Shown: positions 54,566-63,775, counted from the first letter of the stretch. The stretch is 64,000 nucleotides of DNA from Taibaiella sp. KBW10 (GCF_003852495.1 NZ_QAJI01000001.1:318786-382785), one strand, 5' to 3'. Numbers and translations: made by a program. The notes: a model not told the origin generated them from the letters alone.

Positions 54566-55058
54566 ATATATCAAGTGTACCCGATAGTAAGCACCTGTAT
54601 GCTTTCAATATATTTGAAAAGAGGATAAAGAAGCACTCCCCGAAGACAATCCCTCTTCTTCTTTGCTCCTATACAATCAGGCCAAATTTTTGCGGATACA
54701 ACCCTACTCAAGTACCAAAAATCAGTGCATAAAGACTAACAAATTTCTTAGTTATAATAAACATCTTTTTCTTCTTTTTTGCCCGGCAGCTAACTAAAAA
54801 AAATACCTGAAATTTATGCACTACGTCGTATAATGGCGTAAGCTCGTGCTACTTTTACATTATAGAAACGGAGCACAATAATCTGAAATTGCATCTTTCT
54901 TAAACAGGACAAAACACCCTCATCACCATTGTACCTTGTAAGAAAATGCCTTTCTGAATCGCCCTGCCATTGTCGTATTTATTAGACCGGTCGTACAGGC
55001 ACCGGCAGGGCATTGTATTTCCGTTTCCAACCATTATAAACCTTAAAATCCAAACATC
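54566..55058. other. Gene-free region with an inverted repeat near the beta-helix gene
   Basis: About 490 nt. The left part is AT-rich without coding frames. At 54961-55011 gccctgcc pairs with ggcagggc across a 35-nt loop that itself contains the palindrome gaccggtc; this would be part of the 5' untranslated region of the gene at 55059. Confidence 0.5.
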
Positions 55059-57290
55059 ATGTCCGTAATTATTGTAAGCGCATCCGCTACCCTCAACACC
55101 GCTTATTTTGCCGCCGGCAACGTCTATGAATTCCTTAACAACCACGATTTACAAACAGCCGCTATCACGCTGCCCGCCAATGTTACGCTCCGCTTTAAAG
55201 GCGGTAGTCTGGACAACGGTATGCTAATCGGTACCGATACCATTATCGAGGCCCCAAGAGCCCGGATATTTGGCAAGAACCTTGCTATTGAGCCTACAGG
55301 CACCTGGAAAGTTGACCGTGCCTACTCCGATTGGTTCGATTGCTACAAAGACGGGTACTATATCGACCCGGCGACCTTTACTTATAATGCCGGGACGGGC
55401 ACCTATCAATACAAATATGCCGGTACCACTTTTAATGCCGGAGAGCTCTGCGGTGCAACATTTAACAATGATCGCTTTATGCTGCAGCAGCTCCTGAATA
55501 TCGGCGCCTTGCACACTATTATTACCGAAGGGGTATACATGGTGGATAGTCTGGGTGGTACAGGAGAACACGTTGCCAATCAATTAACCTGGTTTGGCAA
55601 GAAAGGCCTCACCTTGGAAATTGAAGGGATACTGAAAATGATCCCCAACAAGCACAACAACTATAATGTGCTGCTGGTAGCCGAATGTGATAACATAACC
55701 CTTTGCGGTTCGGGAAAACTAGTCGGTGATCTGCCGGAACACCAAGGCACTGGCGGAGAAGCAGGCATGTGTCTGCAGGTCAATTCTACAGTAAACATGC
55801 ATCTTGAAGACCTGACTTTCGAGCAGGGCTGGGGCGACGGTATCTATTATTCCTGGAGAAGGTATTACAGCCTTACCGATAAAAACAAACAGGAAAAACA
55901 CACCTGGAATCAGGTCAAATGCTTGTACAACCGCCGCACGGGCTTCGCCGTCGAGAAAGGAGACTACCTGTCCATCAACAACAGCGACTTCAATTATACA
56001 GCCACGTTTAACGGTACCGCAACTTTCTCAGGTGTGGATATCGAACCATTTGGTAGCGACGATACGCCGCAACGTTATTGTAAGGAGATTCATTTCAACC
56101 AATGCCGTGCCAATTACAATAAAGGTACCGGCTTCCGTTTCGAGCGCTTAATGGGCGGCTCTGTCACCAATTCCGAGGCCTCATTCAATGGTGGCGCGGC
56201 GGTTGAAACCTTAGAATGTTACTTCGTTAATGAAGATAAAGTCTGGGGGGTGCATGTAACCGAAACCGACAGACGTTTCTTTAAAAATCACATCATCATA
56301 GATGCGAATACTTTCAAGGATAACTGGATTACGTTTGTCTCATCAAATAGTTCGGCCAATATCACGAACAACTTTATCCAGAATACGAGTATGGTGATGA
56401 ATGGCGCATGGCAAGACTCTATCGTAGCCAACAATAAAGTGTTTAACACGGGTTATGTATTTTTTCTGTCGGGGCACCTGCGCAACCTGCTTTTTGAACA
56501 CAACTACGTAGAGGGTATTGACTGCCCGAACGAAGGTACTGCAGCAGGCGATAGTGCCGCGATGTTTATCATCCGCCAATGGGGCACACCTGCAGACCAT
56601 GTAAGCGACGTAGTTGTTCAAAACAACACCTTTAAATATGCCGGTGGCAAGATCATCTATGGCAGTAACGACAGCCAGCCGATGCCTTATCCTTCTGTAA
56701 AAAATTATCTGTTCTTTGTAGAAAACGGACCGACAGTAGAGAAGATCAAATTCCTGGACAACCACTTTGACGATGAGCTGTGGGCTCCGGAAATAAACAC
56801 CAATGGATACACCTTGTTTGAAACAGCTGCAGATCCAAAAATCATTCAGCGCAGAACCTTCAGTGTAGCAGATCTGCAGAAAACCAAACACCTGATGAAA
56901 GGCGATATTATCGAAGCATATGGTCAGAAAGGTTTGGTAACGAGAGGTGGCTGGCTGGAGACTATTGGTACAACCTTTGCCAACAGTACCGCTTATGAGC
57001 GATACCAGATCATAAACGATGGCATGCAATCCGGTATGTCCCTGGTCGTTGGTGCCGGCACCACTGCAGCAGGCGGCGGATTCCCCTATGGTTACGGAGG
57101 AAGCGGAACTGCTTCAATCCGGCCAATCAATATCGATTACCCGGTAATCGTTTGGCAAAATCTGGGTACCTGCACCACGGGTGATCGTCCGACAGATTTC
57201 AATACACTGGGCAGAACCCTTGTAGAGATAAATCCGGGCGTATCCAGCCAAATGATCCAATGGGACGGATCGGCATGGGTAGTATTGTAA
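55059..57290 (+). CDS. Right-handed beta-helix protein, tail-spike-like, without signal peptide
   Basis: 743 residues. N-terminus MSVIIVSASATLNTAYFAAG has no signal peptide or lipobox. A head-like segment is followed by KGGSLDNGMLIGTDTIIEA, typical of the entry into a parallel beta-helix, and a long helix region (about 190-600) with stacked Asn/hydrophobic strands (NITLCGSGKLVGDL, NMHLEDLTFEQGWGDGIYYSW, KEIHFNQCRANYNKGTGFRFER). The C-terminus GTCTTGDRPTDFNTLGRTLVEINPGVSSQMIQWDGSAWVVL resembles the C-terminal caps of phage tail-fibre/spike and related proteins. No phage genes surround it. Base composition seems more GC-rich than its flanks. It could be a domesticated spike or a cytoplasmic/contractile-system fibre; no catalytic residues are assigned. 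Confidence 0.72.
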   Translation: MSVIIVSASATLNTAYFAAGNVYEFLNNHDLQTAAITLPANVTLRFKGGSLDNGMLIGTDTIIEAPRARIFGKNLAIEPTGTWKVDRAYSDWFDCYKDGYYIDPATFTYNAGTGTYQYKYAGTTFNAGELCGATFNNDRFMLQQLLNIGALHTIITEGVYMVDSLGGTGEHVANQLTWFGKKGLTLEIEGILKMIPNKHNNYNVLLVAECDNITLCGSGKLVGDLPEHQGTGGEAGMCLQVNSTVNMHLEDLTFEQGWGDGIYYSWRRYYSLTDKNKQEKHTWNQVKCLYNRRTGFAVEKGDYLSINNSDFNYTATFNGTATFSGVDIEPFGSDDTPQRYCKEIHFNQCRANYNKGTGFRFERLMGGSVTNSEASFNGGAAVETLECYFVNEDKVWGVHVTETDRRFFKNHIIIDANTFKDNWITFVSSNSSANITNNFIQNTSMVMNGAWQDSIVANNKVFNTGYVFFLSGHLRNLLFEHNYVEGIDCPNEGTAAGDSAAMFIIRQWGTPADHVSDVVVQNNTFKYAGGKIIYGSNDSQPMPYPSVKNYLFFVENGPTVEKIKFLDNHFDDELWAPEINTNGYTLFETAADPKIIQRRTFSVADLQKTKHLMKGDIIEAYGQKGLVTRGGWLETIGTTFANSTAYERYQIINDGMQSGMSLVVGAGTTAAGGGFPYGYGGSGTASIRPINIDYPVIVWQNLGTCTTGDRPTDFNTLGRTLVEINPGVSSQMIQWDGSAWVVL

Positions 57291-57387
57291 AGTGTTCCAA
57301 GTTCGTACACAGGCAGATGACTGTCTAAGCTAATGAAGTATTACAACGGTGTGTATACAGCGGATAATCTTCATCAGATACCCATTA

Positions 57388-57424
57388 AAAACGTGGCTGT
57401 CCGTATTTTCGGACAGCCACGTTT
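57388..57424 (+). terminator. Terminator of the beta-helix gene
   Basis: Stem aaaacgtggctgtccg / cggacagccacgttt around TATTTT, about 97 nt past the stop. T tract is short. Confidence 0.75.
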
Positions 57425-57731
57425 GATGTGCACACACTTGGCGCAGCGTTCTGAGGATTAGCGCACTGGTCGGCTGCATCTTTGCTCCTGAATAAATTTC
57501 CGCGCTGTTTCCTCTTATTAGCCCCAGACAATTTCTACTGTATTGACGCTCAATAACTATGCTATTACCAACAGCCAGACGAATGATTAGCAGCACCTGT
57601 AACAAGGTCTATTGATATCCAAGTGATTAAAAAAATAATCAAATATTACTAATTTATTTAAGACGTTTTTAACATTTTTTAATAATTACATGTAATATCT
57701 TTATATCTCACTAAAATTAAATATAACTTTT
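57425..57731. other. Spacer upstream of the lanthipeptide precursor gene
   Basis: 307 nt with no coding frame. The last 100 nt are extremely AT-rich. TATCTTTA at 57696-57703, 18 nt after TTT at 57675-57677, is a weak Bacteroidota promoter whose predicted start lies about 20 nt before the precursor ATG. Confidence 0.45.
57675..57703 (+). promoter_or_regulatory. Weak candidate promoter of the precursor gene
   Basis: TTT-N18-TATCTTTA; one mismatch (final A for G) in the -7 box. Position relative to ATG 57732 is appropriate. Confidence 0.35.
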
Positions 57732-57860
57732 ATGAAAAAAGCCAATGTAACACCGAAAAAATTAGTGCTGTCTAAAAAAACAATTGCTGTTTTGAACACA
57801 AACACTAAACAAGAAAGTAACAACAACACTAAACCATCTTGTATTCCTGAGTGCTATTAA
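57732..57860 (+). CDS. lanA: Class I lanthipeptide precursor peptide
   Basis: 42 residues, below usual ORF cut-offs. The leader contains KKLVLSKKTIAVLN (residues 9-22), the L-x-L-x-K-x-TIA-x-L pattern typical of Bacteroidota class I lanthipeptide leaders that bind LanB. The C-terminal part is Thr/Ser/Asn-rich (T23, T25, S29, T33, S36) and ends TKPSCIPECY with Cys37 and Cys41, giving material for two (methyl)lanthionine rings. There is no GG or similar cleavage site, so the leader/core border is uncertain (between about 22 and 33). It is followed after 18 nt by a terminator and faces lanC, so it is monocistronic. Alternative: an unrelated small peptide; the motif plus lanBC neighbours make that unlikely. 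Confidence 0.88.
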   Translation: MKKANVTPKKLVLSKKTIAVLNTNTKQESNNNTKPSCIPECY

Positions 57861-57878
57861 AAGATGATAAAATGCTTC

Positions 57879-57909
57879 AAAATCCCCACTATAATGTGGG
57901 GATTTTTTT
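57879..57909. terminator. Bidirectional terminator between lanA and lanC
   Basis: Stem aaaatccccac / gtggggatttt with TATAAT loop and TTTTTTT tail. The T tract reaches into the lanC stop codon, so both convergent units end here. Confidence 0.92.
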
Positions 57910-59068
57910 ATGGCAATAACACCATCTTTCTCCAATCCGAAAGGCTGCTATCGGATTGCTCCATTAAAACCAACCCAATGCCCGGCAGCCCCGTTAAAAT
58001 ACTTTGTTGCCCTTCACTTTCTTTGTTCTTTATATAGTCCAGTTGCTTAAGCGTTTCCTCCAGCCAATAAAAAGCGGTATGCTTATAAATGTCTGCTCCC
58101 GTTTCCGCATATAAAAAAGTAAATACACTAACCAGACCGCTTGTACCATGGCAAAAGAATGGATCGGATATTGCAGTTTCCGCAGACCTTATCCTTTGTG
58201 TAAGCCTACACCCTAATGCTTCGGCTTCATCAATATACCTTTGGTTCTGCAGATATTTACCTGCTACCGTCAATAAAATCAGGTAACCAAGATCCCCATA
58301 ACACCAGCCTAGCCTTCCAGAAGCGCCGGCCTCTAGGCTAACACTGTTTATCAGCGATGGGAATATGGACAGTGTGCCCTCATAACCGGCTTCCTTTCTA
58401 TAGCCCAGCATATAATCTATACTTTTTTCGACAAACCGCTTGGTAGACACCTGATAACCTAATTGCTTTGCCGCATGGATCAGTATCATTAACATGCCGC
58501 ACTGCCCGTGCGCAAAGCTCAGGTTAAAATTGCCGGCAGCCTCGGCAGATTCCATTCGATTGACGATCAAGGGTGGAGAATGATGATAATATCGCGTCCT
58601 TATTTCTTTAAATATTTTTTTTGCATAGCGGTCTTTGCCCGTGACCTCTGCAAAGTACAGCAGTGTATGTAAAATACCAAAACTGCCATGTAAGGGGTCA
58701 TTTAAGCCGCGCGCTATCATATCGAGTGCCTGCTGTAAAAGATGCCCGGCCAGCAGGTCTGCAGCTTCACAATCGGCCGCGCTTATATATTCCCAATCCC
58801 TCAAGACCATCATTACATACAATAATCCACCATAGCCTAAGCTATATGATGCTCCATCCAGTTTAGGCTCGCCTTCATTAAACGCCTGCAACACTTTGTG
58901 CCATCGGTTTAAACAAAGTTGTTTTACTTTCTTATTATTGCGGCTCAAATAAGCGAAATACAATACCAGACCAAGCTGGCCTGCAAAAAGACTATTCTCT
59001 TGCGGTCGCGTGCTTTGTAATACTTTACTGATCTCGCTGAGTGTATTCCTGATCCGTTGTTTCTCCAT
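57908..59068 (-). CDS. lanC: Lanthionine synthetase C-like cyclase (LanC)
   Basis: 386 residues. Adds Cys thiols to dehydrated Ser/Thr to close lanthionine rings. Alpha/alpha-barrel repeats each with a G-x-x-G motif (AGQLGLVLYFAYL, SLGYGGLLYVMMVL, HGSFGILHTLLYF, AHGQCGMLMILIH, RLGWCYGDLGYLIL, CHGTSGLVSVFTFL, TGLPGIGLVLME). Zinc ligands are Cys256 (GWCYGD), Cys306 and His307 (FFCHGTSG); His187 (FAHGQCG) matches the catalytic His of NisC. All key residues are present, so it should be active. ATG 59068 is preferred; a GTG at 59107, 7 nt after the lanB stop, is an alternative that would couple translation. Confidence 0.94.
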   Translation of the reverse strand: MEKQRIRNTLSEISKVLQSTRPQENSLFAGQLGLVLYFAYLSRNNKKVKQLCLNRWHKVLQAFNEGEPKLDGASYSLGYGGLLYVMMVLRDWEYISAADCEAADLLAGHLLQQALDMIARGLNDPLHGSFGILHTLLYFAEVTGKDRYAKKIFKEIRTRYYHHSPPLIVNRMESAEAAGNFNLSFAHGQCGMLMILIHAAKQLGYQVSTKRFVEKSIDYMLGYRKEAGYEGTLSIFPSLINSVSLEAGASGRLGWCYGDLGYLILLTVAGKYLQNQRYIDEAEALGCRLTQRIRSAETAISDPFFCHGTSGLVSVFTFLYAETGADIYKHTAFYWLEETLKQLDYIKNKESEGQQSILTGLPGIGLVLMEQSDSSLSDWRKMVLLP

Positions 59069-59114
59069 TGCACTATTTATTTTAATGTTATAAAGGCGCT
59101 GACACACTGCGTAT

Positions 59115-62100
59115 TTATGATGATGTTTTGCGGTTATCGGACCTTGCGATTTGTCCGCTGTAGTACTGGTAGAGAAAGTCGTACAGCACCAGTTCGTGCT
59201 CCCTTTGCTGTGTGGCTATGAGCCGGTTGACCAGCATATGGATATGGCTTTTAATCAGGTGATTTAAGGGCACATCCAAGATACCCGCATGCTCCATCCT
59301 GATAATTTCACTTACCAGCGGTTTGATCTTTTCGTTCTTAGCCGACAGTATGCAGTGAAGTGTAGCCGCATATTCTGTATCAATATTACTTTCCATTATA
59401 GCGTCGATGTTTTGCTTTTGTTCCCGATACAAAAGGCCAAGCTGTTTCTTGAATGCATGGTCAACCGTGAATTCCCGGGCAAAAGCTTCTTTCAGTTCTG
59501 AGGTGATCTGTTGCTTTTGCCGGATGGTATATCCGCAGGCATTTAAAAAATTGTCAATGGCCGGTATCACCGCCTGCCAGGAAGCTTGCGGATCATCTGC
59601 TGTATCATTGGCCGAGATGATATCAAGCGCCGCTATACTATCATGGTAAAATATCGCCTCAGACAGTGTTATCGCGCTTGTACCATACCTTGAAAGCTCG
59701 GGTTTATAAGTATCTATCTGCACATCCCTTACCAACCCCGATTGGTATACTTCTTTAAAGACATCATTGATATGATTGATAACATCTGAAAGGGATACCT
59801 CATCCTGCAGCTTTAGCCTAAGCCTTATGTGATAATCAGGATCCATATACCTTATGAAGAAAAAACTGCTGATAAGCCGCGTAGAAAGCAGTTTTTGGGT
59901 AAGGGATTTCAGCAGCTGGCTCAATATCCTGTCGCCGGCTTGGGCACTAAGGTATATTTTGTAGTAAAGCCACTGCATGCCCGGTGGATAGCATTGAGGT
60001 ATCGCTGCGTTTAATATTACTTTATAATTTTCCTGTTGATACACCTTATTTGTATTTATAAGAGGCGCTAAAACCTGGCCCTGGTAATAATGTCCATTTT
60101 CGTCGCGGAATTGCGGTGCAAGGTCGAAGCACTCCCGTAGCTCAATATGCTCTTTCTGCCGGATATAGTCTATAAAAACAGCAACAGCCATAGGATCATT
60201 AAAGTCTATGGGCAATTCATTATCGTCCTCAATAAGCAAGACCTTGCCGGGAAGTGTATACTTTTCAATAAACGATTTTAAGGTAGTGGTAATGTCCCCT
60301 TTCCTAAAAAGATCGCTCAGGTCTTCTCTTGTAAAGCGCCAGCGGGCAGCCGACAAAATAATACCGTCGTATTCTACTCTTGGTAAATAAGTATAAAGGT
60401 TTTGTAGGGCACCCCAATTAAAATTTATTGACCGCTTCAAACCCTGAAACTGCAGGTCACATAGAAACTGATAAATGGGCAAAGCATTGTAGGTATAATT
60501 ATGGGCACTGCTCAACCTGGGTATAATATGAGTACCGTTTTTTTTGTCGTACACAATAACCGTGCCGTCCTTTACACATACCATAATATCCTGAAGTGGA
60601 ATTTGCATGGTGCGTGGCCGGGAAGATAGGGAAAGACAAGGAATTTCGTACGCTCGGAAAGCAGGATGGCATAATATATTACCGGCACGGCTATCCCCGA
60701 AATGCGCGATTTCTGCAAAAGTTATATCCGAGTTCAATGATTGTTCCTTTTCAGCGATGTTTTGACAAATGTCATTAATCTCTTTATTTGCAAATGCAAA
60801 CCGGGATAATAGGTTGATAGCACTGGAACCACCGCAACTTTCGATATAAATTTTAGGGATATCCTCATCTGACACCAACCTGAATAAAAGATGCATGGAA
60901 GGAGGTAGCTGCTCCCAATGCGCCACTAAAGCCTGGCAATCGCTATCATACAGTTTTATAACAGCAGCACCATCGACTAAAAGCTGTACCATCTTTTTTT
61001 GCAGTAGTTTTTCAAATGGTTGCAGGACATAGCCAAGTTCTTCTTTTTTGGAAGGAAAAACCAATGCTGCTAAAAGCGGGCTATCTTCGTTCTGACCGCT
61101 ATTTACATAAATAATACCAAACTCTGGATCGAGCACTTCGAGTATAGGCATACTGGTATTATTGCCATAACGTTTTTCAAAAACGGTCGCAAAGTTTTGT
61201 AAGGCCCGCCCCTCTTCTGCCTTTGCACTAAAACAATTCATGATTTTCAAAGTCTGTAACAAACGGGGTTGCAATGAAGCAGGAAATCCTTTTGCTATGG
61301 TGGCTTTAGAAAGGTCGACATGGAACAAGTTGCGCTCATCAAATGCCGGGCCAATAGGCCTCAATAACCGCATAATATCCTCATAAACCGTTTCATCATT
61401 CCCCATTACACGATCTGTTTCCTCCAGTTTCTTGGCCACTAGATACAGCGTGTTCAATATACTTAAAAGGTATTCATCTTTATTGATATCATACACTCTT
61501 TGAAGTGTTTTCAGTATTTGCTGTAAAAATCCATCCCCATGTAAAGCAGGTTCCAGTTCGCTGATAAGCACCTGTGCATTTATAAGTACTTCAATGAAAT
61601 CGTCCGCTTCTTCAGCAGCAATGTCGGGCGAAACAAGGAGTGCTTTTATATCGGGTAATGCAATGCCCTCACTGGCCCTGTTAATGACAAGATCAAGGTA
61701 ATCCGATGCAGCCAGGGCACTTATTTGATGTACGCCATTTTCTTTGCTCTGTTGGCACTCAATGTAGCGCCATTCATCCTGTACTTTGTATAAACTATTG
61801 TTTGCATAAAAAAGAAGATTTGTGAAAATGCAGGGCCGCCTGGAAAGATGTTTGCCCAACTCCCGTAAATAATGGATATCAAGCACTGTATGGCGCGACT
61901 GTCTATTTTTCAGCACATCGATATCTTCATCAGACCACTCACTAACGTGGCAACCGGAAAACAAACCAAAGGGTGTAGCCCTATTCGCGGAACGCCACCA
62001 ATATTTCATCAAAGAACGGCTGATTTTATTTTTCGTTTTTTCATTAACGACAAAACCATTACGGTATTTCATGCATGCGTCATATAATGTGGGCGAGGCA

Positions 62101-62228
62101 AGGTAAACCGACTCCATAAAGGCAGCATCTTCTAACAGATCTTCCCAGTTGTTGATCATATTGCCGGAGTCGTATGGTAGCCTGGGTGTGCGTACCACAA
62201 TTTGGGGATAAAATTGAAATGGTAACAT
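59115..62228 (-). CDS. lanB: Full-length lantibiotic dehydratase (LanB)
   Basis: 1037 residues, the size of a complete class I LanB. N-terminal glutamylation domain (about 1-720) beginning FQFYPQIVVRTPRLPYDSG and including KYWWRSANRATPFGLFSGC (RxTPFGLFxG motif, residues about 73-91) that binds glutamyl-tRNA and the leader; C-terminal SpaB_C elimination domain (about 745-1030) with WLYYKIYLSAQAGDRIL, SFFFIRYMDPDYHIRLRLK and KPELSRYGTSAITLSEAIFYHDS. It uses glutamyl-tRNA to activate Ser/Thr and then eliminates glutamate. First gene of the lanBC operon. Confidence 0.95.
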   Translation of the reverse strand: MLPFQFYPQIVVRTPRLPYDSGNMINNWEDLLEDAAFMESVYLASPTLYDACMKYRNGFVVNEKTKNKISRSLMKYWWRSANRATPFGLFSGCHVSEWSDEDIDVLKNRQSRHTVLDIHYLRELGKHLSRRPCIFTNLLFYANNSLYKVQDEWRYIECQQSKENGVHQISALAASDYLDLVINRASEGIALPDIKALLVSPDIAAEEADDFIEVLINAQVLISELEPALHGDGFLQQILKTLQRVYDINKDEYLLSILNTLYLVAKKLEETDRVMGNDETVYEDIMRLLRPIGPAFDERNLFHVDLSKATIAKGFPASLQPRLLQTLKIMNCFSAKAEEGRALQNFATVFEKRYGNNTSMPILEVLDPEFGIIYVNSGQNEDSPLLAALVFPSKKEELGYVLQPFEKLLQKKMVQLLVDGAAVIKLYDSDCQALVAHWEQLPPSMHLLFRLVSDEDIPKIYIESCGGSSAINLLSRFAFANKEINDICQNIAEKEQSLNSDITFAEIAHFGDSRAGNILCHPAFRAYEIPCLSLSSRPRTMQIPLQDIMVCVKDGTVIVYDKKNGTHIIPRLSSAHNYTYNALPIYQFLCDLQFQGLKRSINFNWGALQNLYTYLPRVEYDGIILSAARWRFTREDLSDLFRKGDITTTLKSFIEKYTLPGKVLLIEDDNELPIDFNDPMAVAVFIDYIRQKEHIELRECFDLAPQFRDENGHYYQGQVLAPLINTNKVYQQENYKVILNAAIPQCYPPGMQWLYYKIYLSAQAGDRILSQLLKSLTQKLLSTRLISSFFFIRYMDPDYHIRLRLKLQDEVSLSDVINHINDVFKEVYQSGLVRDVQIDTYKPELSRYGTSAITLSEAIFYHDSIAALDIISANDTADDPQASWQAVIPAIDNFLNACGYTIRQKQQITSELKEAFAREFTVDHAFKKQLGLLYREQKQNIDAIMESNIDTEYAATLHCILSAKNEKIKPLVSEIIRMEHAGILDVPLNHLIKSHIHMLVNRLIATQQREHELVLYDFLYQYYSGQIARSDNRKTSS

Positions 62229-62614
62229 AGGTTGCAGATTAGGGAATAATATGAGTACTGTAAGTTAGTTAGGAGAAAAATTACAAATCTTATGCGCGTT
62301 GCAGCTATCCCAAATAGATTTTAATTATCTTTTAACATAATTATGGATTATATATATTAAAAGACAAATGTTTTCTGTTTTCAAAACCACAACATACAAA
62401 ACCAAGAATTGTAAAGCCACAAGTGGACTGTACTCCGCCATTTCTCGGCTTATTTGATGCAAAACCTATTGCCATCCAATACAGAATCCCAGGAAAGTGT
62501 TATACTAACCTTTAAGCAATAAAAGAAACAACAAATTCACTTCCAGTTCGTTTTAACGAAATATTATTCCCGTCAGGCTAAATCATTATTACAATTTATT
62601 CCGATTTTTGAATC
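62229..62614. other. Divergent spacer lanB / oxidoreductase
   Basis: 386 nt, AT-rich. Searched on both strands for a second precursor: a 38-codon minus-strand frame from 62440 (MAEYSPLV) has no leader motif or C-terminal cysteines. Otherwise only the candidate lanB promoter. Confidence 0.55.
62284..62314 (-). promoter_or_regulatory. Candidate promoter of lanBC
   Basis: Minus strand TTTG (62314-62311), 18-19 nt, (TA)AGATTTG (62292-62284). Near-consensus; leader of about 50 nt to the lanB ATG. Confidence 0.4.
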
Positions 62615-63550
62615 ATGAAAGCGTATTTACTATATGAAGCCGGAGGAACCGACAAACTGATTCTTGGCGAAGCTGAGCGGCCCACTTTAAAAAGCGGGGA
62701 AGTTTTAATTAAGGTAAAAGCCATCGGTATAAACCCGGCCGATACCATTTATCGTAATTCGCCGACATTTATTACGCATATATTCGGTGAGGAGCGACCC
62801 GTAATAATGGGTTGGGATATAGCCGGGGAGATTGTAGAAAAGGCGGAGCATACCGACGGATTTGAGATAGGTGATGCCGTTTTTGCCCTTTTGCAAAATG
62901 CGCGTGGTTATGCAGCATTCGTTGCGGTAAATGTGGGTTTATTAGCGCACAAACCAAAGCATATCACTTTCGAAGAAGCGGCGGCTTCGCCGATGGCTGG
63001 TTTGACCGCATGGCAACCACTGGTTCACGGAATGAATATCAAAAAAGGGGACAGAATTCTTATTCATGGCGCTGCAGGGGGTGTGGGTCATTATGCGGTA
63101 CAAATAGCCAAGTACCTGGGCGCGGAGGTAATCGCAACTTCTTCTGCTAAAAATCATGATTTTGTGGTGGCACTCGGTGCTGATCAACACATCGATTACC
63201 AAACTGAAAATTTCTGGGAAGTAATTAAAGATGTCGATTTTGTTTTAGACACCGTCGGGGGCGAAACGCTGGAACGTTCTATTGAAATAACGAAACCCGG
63301 TGGTACCATTATCTCCATCGTCGCGCTTACACAGGAGAACCTCATGCCCAAAGCGAAAGAAAAAAACGTACACCTGTCTTTAAGAGCATTGCAATTTAAT
63401 GGCGCAGATCTGAGAGCATTTGCCGATTTACTCTCAACGGGCGCATTAAAGTCATATATAGCCAGGACATATCCCTTTGCATCTATGGCTGAGGCACATC
63501 AACAGGTAGAAACCCGCCGTACCGCCGGGAAAATAGTCCTTAAAATGTAA
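62615..63550 (+). CDS. NADP-dependent medium-chain oxidoreductase (quinone-oxidoreductase type)
   Basis: 311 residues, MDR family without structural zinc. GroES-like N-terminal domain (KVKAIGINPADTIYR, VIMGWDIAGEIVE) and Rossmann domain with GAAGGVGHYAVQIAKYLGAEVIATSS (about 148-173), then VLDTVGGETLERSIEITKPGGTIISI. The lack of zinc-ligand cysteines and this length suit NADPH quinone/enal reductases. Its link to the lanthipeptide locus is only positional: divergent, with 386 nt between. Confidence 0.92.
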   Translation: MKAYLLYEAGGTDKLILGEAERPTLKSGEVLIKVKAIGINPADTIYRNSPTFITHIFGEERPVIMGWDIAGEIVEKAEHTDGFEIGDAVFALLQNARGYAAFVAVNVGLLAHKPKHITFEEAAASPMAGLTAWQPLVHGMNIKKGDRILIHGAAGGVGHYAVQIAKYLGAEVIATSSAKNHDFVVALGADQHIDYQTENFWEVIKDVDFVLDTVGGETLERSIEITKPGGTIISIVALTQENLMPKAKEKNVHLSLRALQFNGADLRAFADLLSTGALKSYIARTYPFASMAEAHQQVETRRTAGKIVLKM

Positions 63551-63746
63551 TGGAATGATCCACCATATAATAGATACATGGTATTCACCCGGATTCTTTA
63601 TGCATGCCCTGCTTGTTCAACAAATCAGGAGCTACGATTTTTTATTATGCCCTAAATGAAGCGCTATTATTATCGGAGGAAGTACAACAAAACAGGAGGA
63701 CACACGCAACTGATTTATAATAAATGGAATGAAAATGTAGAAAAAC
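63551..63746. other. Spacer after the oxidoreductase gene
   Basis: No gene supported. A frame starting at 63656 runs antisense through the tRNA-Pro gene (FEPATPWSQTRCATG), a well-known false-ORF signature. Confidence 0.6.
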
Positions 63747-63775
63747 AAAAGCCCCACTCCAAAGAGCGGGGCTTT
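63747..63775 (-). terminator. Terminator of the tRNA unit
   Basis: Minus-strand stem aaagccccgct / agtggggcttt (one G-T pair) followed by TGTTTTT. Confidence 0.85.

Noticed and set aside
54544-54732. 62-codon ORF after the 927-residue cargo gene
   Set aside because: It starts within the terminator stem and has no signal, motif or plausible start context.
57333-57461. 42-codon frame beginning MKYYNGVYTADN as a second precursor peptide
   Set aside because: It reads straight through the terminator stem at 57388-57424, has only one Cys and no leader motif.
62324-62440. 38-codon minus-strand frame upstream of lanB as a second lanthipeptide precursor
   Set aside because: No L-x-L-x-K-x-TIA leader pattern, only one Cys in a hydrophobic stretch, and a start position not linked to any promoter.
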